A stretch of 16,696 bases of DNA from contig JAJQCI010000267.1 in the NCBI GenBank assembly GCA_021202835.1, forward strand, positions 1,317-18,012, written 5' to 3'. Below, one piece after another: positions 8,264-13,936 of this stretch (positions are counted from its first letter, which is position 1; the number at the start of each line of letters is the position of its first letter). Made by a program: the position numbers and the translations under genes. The stretch is from Clostridiales bacterium (GTDB lineage: Bacteria > Bacillota > Clostridia > Lachnospirales > CAG-274). The notes under the pieces were generated by a model. It saw nothing but the letters and a program-made list of their open reading frames with translations, made no database searches and had not been told where the DNA came from.

Positions 8264-9322
8264 TCACTCAACAGTTACCTTAGATGGGTCAACGGCCTTT
8301 AAAATTTCAGTGTTTGCATACTGGTCGAAGGTTACAAGAGATGTATTAAGCCCCGATTCGAGCATATACTCTGCAAGCTCTTCCCCGGCTGTCTTAAATG
8401 TTTCGTCATAAGCCACCTTGTATTCGTTCTTTTCCATAATCTTAATACAGGTATCTTTATCAAGGTTAATCTGTTCCGCAATAATTTCGGCACATTCTTC
8501 CATATTTTCATTAATATAGTCTGTAGCCTTAATCATAGCGCTTACATAGGCTTCCGCCGCTTCGGGGTTTTCCTCAACAAAGCTCTTGCTTGCGTCTATG
8601 GCTACCATAAAGTTAAGATAATCTACGTCCCCTGTGTTTTCGGGAAGATATGACTTTGTTCCGGTAAAGAGAACTGTTCCCCCTGCTTCTTCCGCCTTAA
8701 TTCCCCAAGGCTCCCAGGCTGCAAAGAAGTCTATCTGTCCGCTTTCAAGTGAAGCAAGCATATCGGAAGCCTGTAAGTTTACAAGCTGAATCGAGTCATA
8801 ATCAATACCCAAATCCTCACACATATTAATTACGGCAACAATTACCCCTGCGCCGTCGGTATAGCCCATTTTCTTTCCTTCCAAATCCTTTGCACTTGTT
8901 ATTTCAAGATTAGGCCCTGCCACAACCACCTGAGTATTTCCTGCGTTTACAACAGGAGCCAAAAGACAAACCTCTGTTCCCTTGTCAACAAGGTTTATAG
9001 CCTGATAGTTTGATACCGAATAAAACTGAGCCTCTCCCGAAGCAATCATTGTTGTTGAAACGGAAGGGTCTGTTAAAAGCTGAAGGTCAACATCAAGCCC
9101 CTCCTCTTCAAAAAAGCCTTTTTCCTTAGCTATAATCTGCTGACCGGAAATCTGGGGGTCAAACTCGCCCAAAGCAACAACCTTTGTAAGCCCCTCCGAT
9201 GAACTCTCTGCAGCTTCAGCCCCGGCACTCTCGCCTGAGCTTGAACCTCCGCAGCCCGTTAAAACCGCTGACATACCTATAACTACAGCAAGTGAAACTC
9301 CAAAAATATTTTTCATTTTCAT
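8264..9322 (-). CDS. ABC transporter substrate-binding lipoprotein, SsuA/NMT1 type
   Basis: A 352-residue lipoprotein. A basic start (MKMKN) and a hydrophobic stretch end in the lipobox LTGC, giving a lipidated Cys at residue 24, then a Ser/Gly/Glu-rich linker. The mature part resembles the SsuA/THI5/NMT1 periplasmic-binding fold: a GEFDPQISGQQIIAKEKGFF start, ASGEAQF, LESGQIDFFAAWEPWG, and NPEAAEAYVSAMIKA near the end. ATG 9322 is used because AAAGGAG lies just upstream. A longer reading frame to 9382 would add 20 residues before the signal peptide and run into the hairpin element. The ligand cannot be read from sequence; a ureide is inferred from the operon. The gene has a roughly 290-base structured leader. 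Confidence 0.9.
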   Translation of the reverse strand: MKMKNIFGVSLAVVIGMSAVLTGCGGSSSGESAGAEAAESSSEGLTKVVALGEFDPQISGQQIIAKEKGFFEEEGLDVDLQLLTDPSVSTTMIASGEAQFYSVSNYQAINLVDKGTEVCLLAPVVNAGNTQVVVAGPNLEITSAKDLEGKKMGYTDGAGVIVAVINMCEDLGIDYDSIQLVNLQASDMLASLESGQIDFFAAWEPWGIKAEEAGGTVLFTGTKSYLPENTGDVDYLNFMVAIDASKSFVEENPEAAEAYVSAMIKATDYINENMEECAEIIAEQINLDKDTCIKIMEKNEYKVAYDETFKTAGEELAEYMLESGLNTSLVTFDQYANTEILKAVDPSKVTVE

Positions 9323-9382
9323 AAATACACACTCCTTTGGTAAATAAAGTAAACTCCCATATACATACATGGGCACCACCAA

Positions 9383-9548
9383 ACTATAAAAGCCGATTGC
9401 TACGTGCTGCGCACTCCCGCAATCGCCCCTGTATTCGCACTCCGGGCTATCACCCTACGTGCTCATACAGGGGAGGTTGTTTGATATACAGACATCTGGG
9501 CAAACGGAGTTTGCACAGATGTCTGTATATCAACAACGCTTTTATAGT
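9383..9548. repeat. Four-way-junction structured element in the transporter leader
   Basis: The outer stem ACTATAAAAGC (9383-9393) pairs perfectly with GCTTTTATAGT (9538-9548). Inside are three abutting hairpins. Arm 1 is CGATTGC/GCAATCG (9394-9400/9419-9425), capped by GTGC-TGC-GCAC. Arm 2 is CCCCTGTAT/ATACAGGGG (9426-9434/9465-9473), then GCAC/GTGC and GGG/CCC. Arm 3 is a 17-bp perfect stem (9482-9498/9516-9532), extended outward by GTTGT/ACAAC around one bulged T and inward by GCAAAC/GTTTGC. Only two bases (9474-9475) are unpaired at the junction. The symmetry allows either strand to fold; minus-strand RNA would carry it between promoter and SD. It could be a cis-regulatory RNA or a MITE-like insertion with 11-bp terminal repeats. 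It matches no riboswitch class I can recognise. Confidence 0.75.
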
Positions 9549-9568
9549 AAATGATTGACAGCAGAAAT

Positions 9569-9609
9569 AAAAAAGGATGAACGGGCTTTTTTATATGCCG
9601 TACATCCTT
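9569..9609 (-). terminator. Intrinsic-terminator-like hairpin at the start of the transporter leader
   Basis: Read on the minus strand, AAGGATG (9609-9603) pairs with CATCCTT (9579-9573). An inner GC-rich stem (GCCG with CGGGC, one bulge) extends it, and six T residues follow at 9574-9569. No minus-strand gene lies between it and the promoter at 9620-9648, so it would act on the transporter transcript itself, as an attenuator or as a 5'-end stabilising hairpin. Confidence 0.6.
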
Positions 9610-9619
9610 GTTGGTTTGA

Positions 9620-9648
9620 AATATAACACAAACTTAAATTTGTGTCAA
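9620..9648 (-). promoter_or_regulatory. Sigma-A promoter of the transporter-allB operon
   Basis: On the minus strand the -35 box is a consensus TTGACA (9648-9643), the -10 box is TATATT (9625-9620) and the spacer is 17 bases. The expected start near 9613 gives a leader of about 290 bases before the binding-protein ATG at 9322. Confidence 0.7.
9626..9645. promoter_or_regulatory. Inverted-repeat operator inside the transporter promoter spacer
   Basis: ACACAAA-CTTAAA-TTTGTGT is a perfect 7-bp inverted repeat that fills the gap between -35 and -10 of the minus-strand promoter, so a bound protein would block RNA polymerase. AAATTTGTGT (9636-9645) recurs at 2129-2138, in the pucR-allE gap. The binding protein is unknown; PucR or a second repressor are both possible. 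Confidence 0.55.
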
Positions 9649-9767
9649 CACAGCCCAAAACAAACTTTTTTGTGGATTTTATTATAAGCCAAAAACTTAA
9701 ACCGGGTCTTAAAGCCCTTTATTTTTCAGGTTTTTTAATAATAACATTTTAAAATTTCTGCTTCTCT

Positions 9768-9794
9768 TTTTAATTGTGCTGTGTAATTTGCACA
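9768..9794. promoter_or_regulatory. Second copy of the presumed PucR operator half-sites
   Basis: TTTTAATTGTGC (9768-9779) is followed after 9 bases by TGCACA (9789-9794). The same two blocks, in inverted orientation and only 4 bases apart, form the palindrome at 2109-2125. The site lies about 120 bases upstream of the transporter -35 box and about 45 bases upstream of the plus-strand promoter at 9839, so it may serve either. Confidence 0.5.
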
Positions 9795-9838
9795 GTCAAA
9801 ATTCAAAATTTTCATATACTTACAAACTGCCGACTTAA

Positions 9839-9867
9839 TGGACTTTTGCGGCTCCGTATGCTAAAAT
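9839..9867 (+). promoter_or_regulatory. Probable promoter of the cytidylate-kinase-like gene
   Basis: The -35 box is TGGACT (9839-9844), with two mismatches to consensus. The -10 box is TAAAAT (9862-9867) preceded by an extended TGC, and the spacer is 17 bases. Transcription would start near 9874, about 67 bases before the ATG at 9941. Confidence 0.45.
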
Positions 9868-9940
9868 CACATACATAAAGGAAATACTTAAGTTTAAAAT
9901 GACAAAGTCATTATATAATTTAAAGAAAGGTTGTGTGAAT

Positions 9941-10537
9941 ATGAAAAATCACGTAATAACAATAACGAGGCAATTCGGAAGTATGGGCCGGCCTATAGGA
10001 AAGCTTGTGGCCGAAGAATTGGGCTTTAAATATTTTGACAGAGACATATTGGAAAAAACAGCTGAAAAAATGGACGTAAGCTTTCATTCACTCCTTGCAT
10101 TGGACAACAGAGGCGTCAGCGGCTATCACAGAATGGCTTTCCCCTTGGGCATAGGCGACGGAGCAACTCAAGACAAAATGTTCAAAATTCAAAGCGAACT
10201 TATTAAACAATATGCCGGGACGGAAAACTGCGTTATAATAGGCCGCTGCGCCGACTACATACTGCGTGAATTCGAAAATGTACTCAGCGCTCACATATAT
10301 GCCCCCTATGTAAGGCGAATAGAAAACAGCGTAGCCGAGCTGGGTTTTACCGCTGCCGAATCAAAGGTTGTGGTTGACGAAATAGACAGAGCCAGAGCAA
10401 GATATTACAAACACTACACCCGAAGAGACTTTAACACCACCTGCTTCCGTGATCTCCTCATAGACAGTTCCGTCTTAGGCACAAAAGAAACCGCTCATAT
10501 GATTGCCGATATTGCAAGAAAAAAATTCGGTATATAA
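9941..10537 (+). CDS. Cytidylate-kinase-like family protein
   Basis: A 198-residue P-loop protein of the cytidylate-kinase-like family common in Clostridia. The nucleotide-binding loop is RQFGSMGRPIG (9-19), followed by YFDRDIL and a later IIGRCADYIL. The lid region RARARYYKHYTRRDF is rich in Arg and Tyr, and the C-terminus carries SSVLGTKETAHMI. This family is distinct from housekeeping Cmk and its substrate is not established, so CMP phosphorylation should not be assumed. ATG 9941 is preferred over ATG 9899 because AAAGG lies 10 bases upstream and homology-like sequence begins there. It is divergent from the transporter operon and could share the operator at 9768-9794. No link to ureide metabolism is evident. 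Confidence 0.8.
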   Translation: MKNHVITITRQFGSMGRPIGKLVAEELGFKYFDRDILEKTAEKMDVSFHSLLALDNRGVSGYHRMAFPLGIGDGATQDKMFKIQSELIKQYAGTENCVIIGRCADYILREFENVLSAHIYAPYVRRIENSVAELGFTAAESKVVVDEIDRARARYYKHYTRRDFNTTCFRDLLIDSSVLGTKETAHMIADIARKKFGI

Positions 10538-10750
10538 TAAAAAGAAGTCAATTATATACTTAAGGACAGCAAGACCGGATCGTGTACAATATTTCGGAGA
10601 CCGCTTGCAGGATGTTCAATACCATGAGCAGCAATTACAAACGCAATGCCTGTAGGCGCTAAGGTGCTTATTCGGCAGCCTAATATAATTTCGAAAGCAA
10701 AGAGCTTATATCAAGGAATATTTTAGTTTCAACACTATAAACAGGAAAGG
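10538..10750. other. Non-coding stretch downstream of the kinase-like gene
   Basis: No convincing gene. The part from about 10560 to 10690 is visibly more GC-rich than its surroundings and has short inverted repeats (GCAAG/CTTGC around 10570-10610, GCC-TGTA-GGC and TGCC/GGCA around 10650-10680). A minus-strand frame stays open across it (peptide includes APTGIAFVIAAHGIEH), but it has no start or ribosome site and I recognise no family. It may be a remnant of a lost gene at the edge of the mobile element, or the 3' UTR of the kinase-like gene. Confidence 0.4.
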
Positions 10751-10796
10751 AAAAGAACTGTAAAATCACTTTTTCATTTTTACAGTTCTTTTTGTA
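10751..10796 (+). terminator. Intrinsic terminator
   Basis: AAAAGAACTGTAAAA (10751-10765) pairs perfectly with TTTTACAGTTCTTTT (10777-10791) across an 11-base loop, followed by further T. The A-rich left flank means it could also work leftward, where the decayed mob genes end at 10844. It would end transcripts from the kinase-like gene. Confidence 0.75.
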
Positions 10797-10843
10797 ATGA
10801 AAATTATTATTGCGGTTTTTTATAAACTATGTTGGTTATAATA

Positions 10844-11585
10844 TTATAGTTCTTCGATTTCCGCAAAAAATAATTTGTGCTGTATAAATTTACGCACTCT
10901 TTGTTTAATGTTGTTTACTATGCCGACCCATTCTGGCTGGTTACGATTTTTGAGAGTTTCTTCAACACCTTCACGCTTTTTGTACTCTTCAATAAGCCCT
11001 TCTTCCATCTCAATCGCCTGTTTATCAACCTCGATTAAATAATGAAATTGAAGTTTTCCTGTGTTACGGCAGAAAAGAACATAGTTGTATTTGATGTTGT
11101 CCCAATATCGGAAGCAAGCTTTAATTCTATCAGCTTCTATATAAAGCTGCTCCTGTTTCGCTTTTAACTCGTCATATCTGCCTTTCAGCTTTTGGTCGAT
11201 AGAGTGCCATATTTTTCCCTTGAGCTTTCAAACATTTTATAAGCATATCGCCATCTGCTTCTGAAAGACCTGTATCTTGTCAATTCCTGCCCTGAAAGAC
11301 TGTCGGGGTCTACATTTCTGAACTTTTCAAGCTGCGGTTTTAATTTCTGGTAACTGTTTATGGTTTTTATATGTTTCTGTATATCGTGCATAGTTTTTTC
11401 ATTGTCTTCGATTTCATTATCTGATGATGTCATCAATAGCGCTCGGCTTACGTATTTTAAAAAAGTCTGTATATTTCTATGTTTGTCAAATCAAGCTTGC
11501 CGTTATAGAAATCACGACAGTCATAGCTGTGATAACTGAGGAGATTGTCAACAACCAATTTCTTGAATCTGTGGTCAATGCCCAT
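10844..11585 (-). pseudogene. Frameshifted mobile-element gene, about 247 codons
   Basis: Three open segments join into one protein if two single-base shifts are allowed. ATG 11585 (MGIDHRFKKLVVDNLL) runs to a stop in a six-T run at 11464-11459. One extra T there continues the frame into DNEIEDNEKTMHDIQKHI. A second shift near 11222-11230 leads into KGKIWHSIDQKLKGRYDEL and on to RKFIQHKLFFAEIEEL, stop 10844. The middle and end are charged and likely helical or coiled-coil. I do not recognise the family. It overlaps the upstream mob-like gene by 11 bases, so the two were cotranscribed, and a mobilization accessory role or relaxase tail is the best guess. Confidence 0.6.
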
Positions 11586-11997
11586 TCTTCCCTCTTTTCG
11601 AGCTTATGCGGTTTACATCTTCACTGTATTTTACGGGCATAACCTTTTCAATTTGATTTTCGGTCATTTTCTTGTATTGCTCTTTGTGGGTCAGTCTGTA
11701 TTTGATTGTCTCTTCAGTGCAGTGTATTCCGAGAGATTTTGTTCTTAAAAACCTCAATTCATTTTCCGCTCTTTTCAAGTCCAAATACCGAAAAACAAGG
11801 TGCTTGCCTTCCTTAATTTCAAAATTTTTCCGCTTCATATTCGCAATTCCTCGTAAGAAGAAGTCCTTTTTATTGAGCTGTCTATTTCTATCTGAAGGAA
11901 ATTGATTTTGAATACATAAATTTTGCCATTTGGCTGTCTTTTCCTCGGCAGTCACCTTTACATAAAGTCTTTCATTTTTGTTGCCGTTAATGTTCAT
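11575..11997 (-). CDS. Small mobilization-type protein (MobC-like, tentative)
   Basis: A 140-residue basic protein. The N-terminus RLYVKVTAEEKTAKWQNLC followed by KKDFFLRGI resembles the beta-strand plus helices of MobC/relaxosome accessory proteins, which have a VRVTxEEK then SEYIR-like pattern. The rest is Lys/Glu-rich. It stands at the edge of the gene-free block that could be oriT, which is where MobC genes usually lie. No good ribosome site precedes the ATG at 11997, so the gene may be inactive, although its frame is intact. Family assignment is tentative. Confidence 0.5.
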   Translation of the reverse strand: MNINGNKNERLYVKVTAEEKTAKWQNLCIQNQFPSDRNRQLNKKDFFLRGIANMKRKNFEIKEGKHLVFRYLDLKRAENELRFLRTKSLGIHCTEETIKYRLTHKEQYKKMTENQIEKVMPVKYSEDVNRISSKRGKNGH

Positions 11998-12462
11998 TCA
12001 TTTAAAAATTTTTGGTCGGTTTTTAAAAACAGTAATGCAATTACTCGGGGGTTTGGGGGATTCCCACAAATTTGCACCAAGCCGCAAGTTGGGTACGCCA
12101 AGACATTCTTTCCAAGAAAACCAAGCGATAAATACCGGCAGCTTAAAACGGACACAGCAACTCTGCAGGCGATGAAGTGCAAAGGGTATATGCAGCCACA
12201 GTCCGAGTGTTAAGAGCGTCACAGGCAATGGACAGGGCTTCGGTGTACCTTTTTCAGAACTTTTTCTACGAAAAAGCGGCTTTACCGTCGGATATCTACC
12301 GGTTCTAAGAAGTGGAACCCCTGTGAGGTTAAGCCGATAACCGTCTGACGAGCCATAAAAACAAAGAATAATTATAACAGGCAACAACAGTCTTATTTAC
12401 TTAAAGTGTACAAAGTAAAGCAAGACTGATAATATATAAATTTCAAGAAGAAGTGATACACA
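11998..12462. other. Gene-free block between mob and xis: possible oriT region
   Basis: Open frames here have no ribosome sites and unlikely compositions. Visible structure includes the G-runs GGGGGTTTGGGGG near 12046-12060, a perfect hairpin CTTTTTC-TAC-GAAAAAG (12260-12276), and GGTTC/GAACC (12301-12305/12315-12319). Lying between divergent mob and xis-int genes and next to a MobC-like gene, it is where oriT and the element's control region would be. No nic site could be assigned. Confidence 0.4.
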
Positions 12463-12657
12463 ATGGAAAAAATTTCTATTTGGGAAAAGACAAATTTAAC
12501 TGTTGAGGAGTATGCTGTTTACTCCGGCATTGGCATCAACAGAATCAAATAAGTTACAAATCAAAAAGACTGTCCCCATGTTTTATGGGTAGGCAGCAAA
12601 AGACTTATTAAAAGAAAATCCTTTGACAAATACATAGAAAGCCGGTTTTCAATTTAA
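12463..12657 (+). pseudogene. xis: Tn916-type excisionase with a nonsense codon
   Basis: A 65-codon frame similar to Tn916 Xis: it begins MEKISIWEKTNLTVEEYA, matching the IPIWERYTLTIEEA start of that family, and ends SKRLIKRKSFDKYIESR, the usual winged-helix tail with the RIQIKRKQFEKI pattern. A TAA at 12550-12552, in the recognition-helix region after GINRIK, cuts it to 29 residues. The original protein would have directed excision together with Int. It stands about 110 bases upstream of the int remnant, as in Tn916-related elements. Confidence 0.8.
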
Positions 12658-12769
12658 CGTAAGAAAAAGTAAGAAAAAATTAATTTAGCGGTGAAAATTA
12701 CGCCTGTCTTATGGTAAAATAATTTTATTGCATACAGGCTCTTTTTCACCACGAAAGAAGCATTATAAT

Positions 12770-13585
12770 ATGGCAAGCAGAAAAGACAGAAAAGGCAGAA
12801 AACTTAAGGACGGTGAAACCGAAAAAAGACGGAAGGTATCAGTACCGCTACACTTTAAGCAACGGCAAAAGGCACACAATATACGCTAAATCCCTCTCAG
12901 AACTGCGTGAGAAAGATAACAAATTTAATAAAGAGAAGAAATTTAATAAGGATCTTTTTTACATCTTCTCCTAAAACAACGCTTAATGACATTTTTAAGG
13001 CTTATATGAAGAATAAGAATGAGCTTAAGCTGATAACAAGAAACAGCTCTAAATTCTTTTATAAAAGCTAAATAAAAGACGAAATCGGCTCAATGAAAAT
13101 TAAAGCTATTAAATATTCTGCCGTCTGAATCGTAAAAAGATGCCGTCAAAAGAATAATTCCTATGATTAAAGACGTAAAAAATGCACTGCTTTTTGAAAG
13201 AAAAAGACAGATGGCGAAGGGATTCAATCAAACTGTTGTGGACGGATACAGTGGCTTTATATTTGAAAATATAAACGGCTCTCTGTACAGAGGAGCAGTA
13301 ATAAACAAGCCGATAAATAAAATCACCGAAACCATCAACGGCGAAGAAACACTTCGGGCAGAAGCCGAAAACAGAGCACTGCTCGTTATCAGGCATTTCA
13401 GTGTCCACTCTTTACGTCACACCTTCTGCACAAGGTTCTGTGAAAACGAAACAAACCTGAAAATCATTCAGGAAATAATGGGATACGCAAACATCTCCAC
13501 AACAATGGACATCTATGCAGAAGCCACGAGAGAGAAAAAGTCAGAGTCATTCGCCAACTTAGAGGATAAAATCAAAATAATTTAA
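12770..13585 (+). pseudogene. int: Tn916-type tyrosine integrase, broken
   Basis: About 272 codons remain of a family near 400. The start MASRKDRKGRKLKDGE is followed by a shift near an A-run (about 12825) into KKDGRYQYRYTLSNGK, the N-terminal arm-binding domain. A second shift at a T-run (about 12955) enters TLNDIFKAYMKNKNE, the core-binding domain, with in-frame stops at 13069 and 13126. About 100 residues holding the first catalytic Arg are missing. The end is well kept: VKRIIPMIKDVKNALLFE, then VHSLRHTFCTRFCE with the His and second Arg, IMGYANISTTMDIYAEAT with the catalytic Tyr, and LEDKIKII. It cannot be active. A 140-codon 3' frame from 13163 could still be translated. Confidence 0.85.
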
Positions 13586-13711
13586 ACCTCACTAAGCAAC
13601 ACCGAATTGACACCATTTTTCTCAACGCCCACAATGATTTGCGTAAGCTTAAAAAGGGAACAAGTTTTAAAACCTTTGAATTTCTCAGTAAAAAAGGCGA
13701 TATAACGGATT
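13586..13711 (+). other. Small gene remnant behind int
   Basis: A plus-strand frame reads TKQHRIDTIFLNAHNDL, then KGTSFKTFEFLSKKGDI, and stops at about 13724. It has codon-like regularity but no start with a ribosome site, and the family is not recognised. It is probably the tail of a broken gene belonging to the mobile element. Confidence 0.3.
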
Positions 13712-13849
13712 ATGAAAATTTATAAGAGGTTAAAGAATTGCGGTTGCTGTGTGCATAATAAAAATAATCATAGACAAAACAAAAAGATAACCGTCCTAGG
13801 CCGGCCAAACCATGACGGTTATCTAAAAAACGTTAGTAGTGAGGAGTAA
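13712..13849 (+). CDS. Small ORF resembling the tail of a holin-like toxin (tentative)
   Basis: A 45-codon frame: MKIYKRLKNCGCC, then HNKNNHRQNKKITVLG and ending YLKNVSSEE. The part NKKITV overlapping a long terminator stem, with a second terminator right behind, recalls the C-terminus and 3' layout of TxpA/holin-like type I toxins. The hydrophobic N-terminal segment of those toxins is absent and there is no clear ribosome site, so this is at best a truncated relic. Confidence 0.25.
   Translation: MKIYKRLKNCGCCVHNKNNHRQNKKITVLGRPNHDGYLKNVSSEE
13780..13824 (-). terminator. Intrinsic terminator, minus strand
   Basis: AGATAACCGTC (13785-13795) and GACGGTTATCT (13814-13824) form an 11-bp perfect stem. 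On the minus strand the stem is followed by TTTTTG and TTTTG. It lies about 110 bases past the kduI stop, so it can end the kdgK-kduI transcript. The loop contains CCTAGG and GGCCGGCC. Confidence 0.7.
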
Positions 13850-13871
13850 CTGTCTTAAGTTGCTCTTTTTT
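13844..13871 (+). terminator. Intrinsic terminator, plus strand
   Basis: GAGTAACT (13844-13851) pairs with AGTTGCTC (13858-13865), with one G-U pair, and six T follow at 13866-13871. It would stop rightward transcripts from the mobile-element remnant before kduI. It nearly abuts the opposed terminator at 13780-13824. Confidence 0.65.
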
Positions 13872-13936
13872 GTGTTTTATAATATTACAGACTATATTTA
13901 ATGTCAAGCATGAAAATTATCACTTTACTCAGAGGT

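Larger units (their letters stand above)
10844..13585. mobile_element. Decayed integrative mobilizable element (core)
   Basis: Mob-like genes run leftward (10844-11997), a gene-free oriT-like block follows (11998-12462), and xis and int of the Tn916 type run rightward (12463-13585). This is a usual layout for a small mobilizable element that borrows a conjugative machine. Most of its genes are broken by nonsense codons, frameshifts or deletion, and no intact relaxase with an HUH motif is seen, so it can no longer move unaided. The ends are not defined; no clear flanking direct repeat was found, and the element may reach 13849. Confidence 0.7.

Noticed and set aside
9383..9548. A tRNA or tmRNA suggested by the cloverleaf outline
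   Set aside because: It is 166 bases, has no CCA-type acceptor end, no T-loop motif and no anticodon-arm geometry; the arms are far too long.
9337..9558. 73-codon plus-strand open frame over the transporter leader
   Set aside because: It is a translation of the inverted-repeat element. It has no ribosome site and its composition (Arg, His, Tyr, Cys-rich) is not protein-like.
9320..9620. A known riboswitch (TPP, purine, guanidine, glycine or SAM) in front of the transporter
   Set aside because: None of the conserved core motifs of those classes could be found on the minus strand, so only an unclassified structured leader is claimed.
10560..10690. Bacterial SRP RNA, 6S RNA or RNase P RNA
   Set aside because: The conserved cores (for example the GGUCAGG/GGAAGG region of SRP RNA) are absent on both strands.
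11998..12387. 129-codon minus-strand and 96-codon plus-strand open frames in the mob-xis gap
   Set aside because: They have no ribosome sites, cover hairpins and G-runs, and are Pro/Cys/Arg-rich. They fit a non-coding oriT or control region better.
13791..13806. Adjacent AvrII and FseI-like palindromes suggesting a cloning scar
   Set aside because: They lie in the loop of a natural-looking terminator with perfect arms, and nothing around them looks synthetic.
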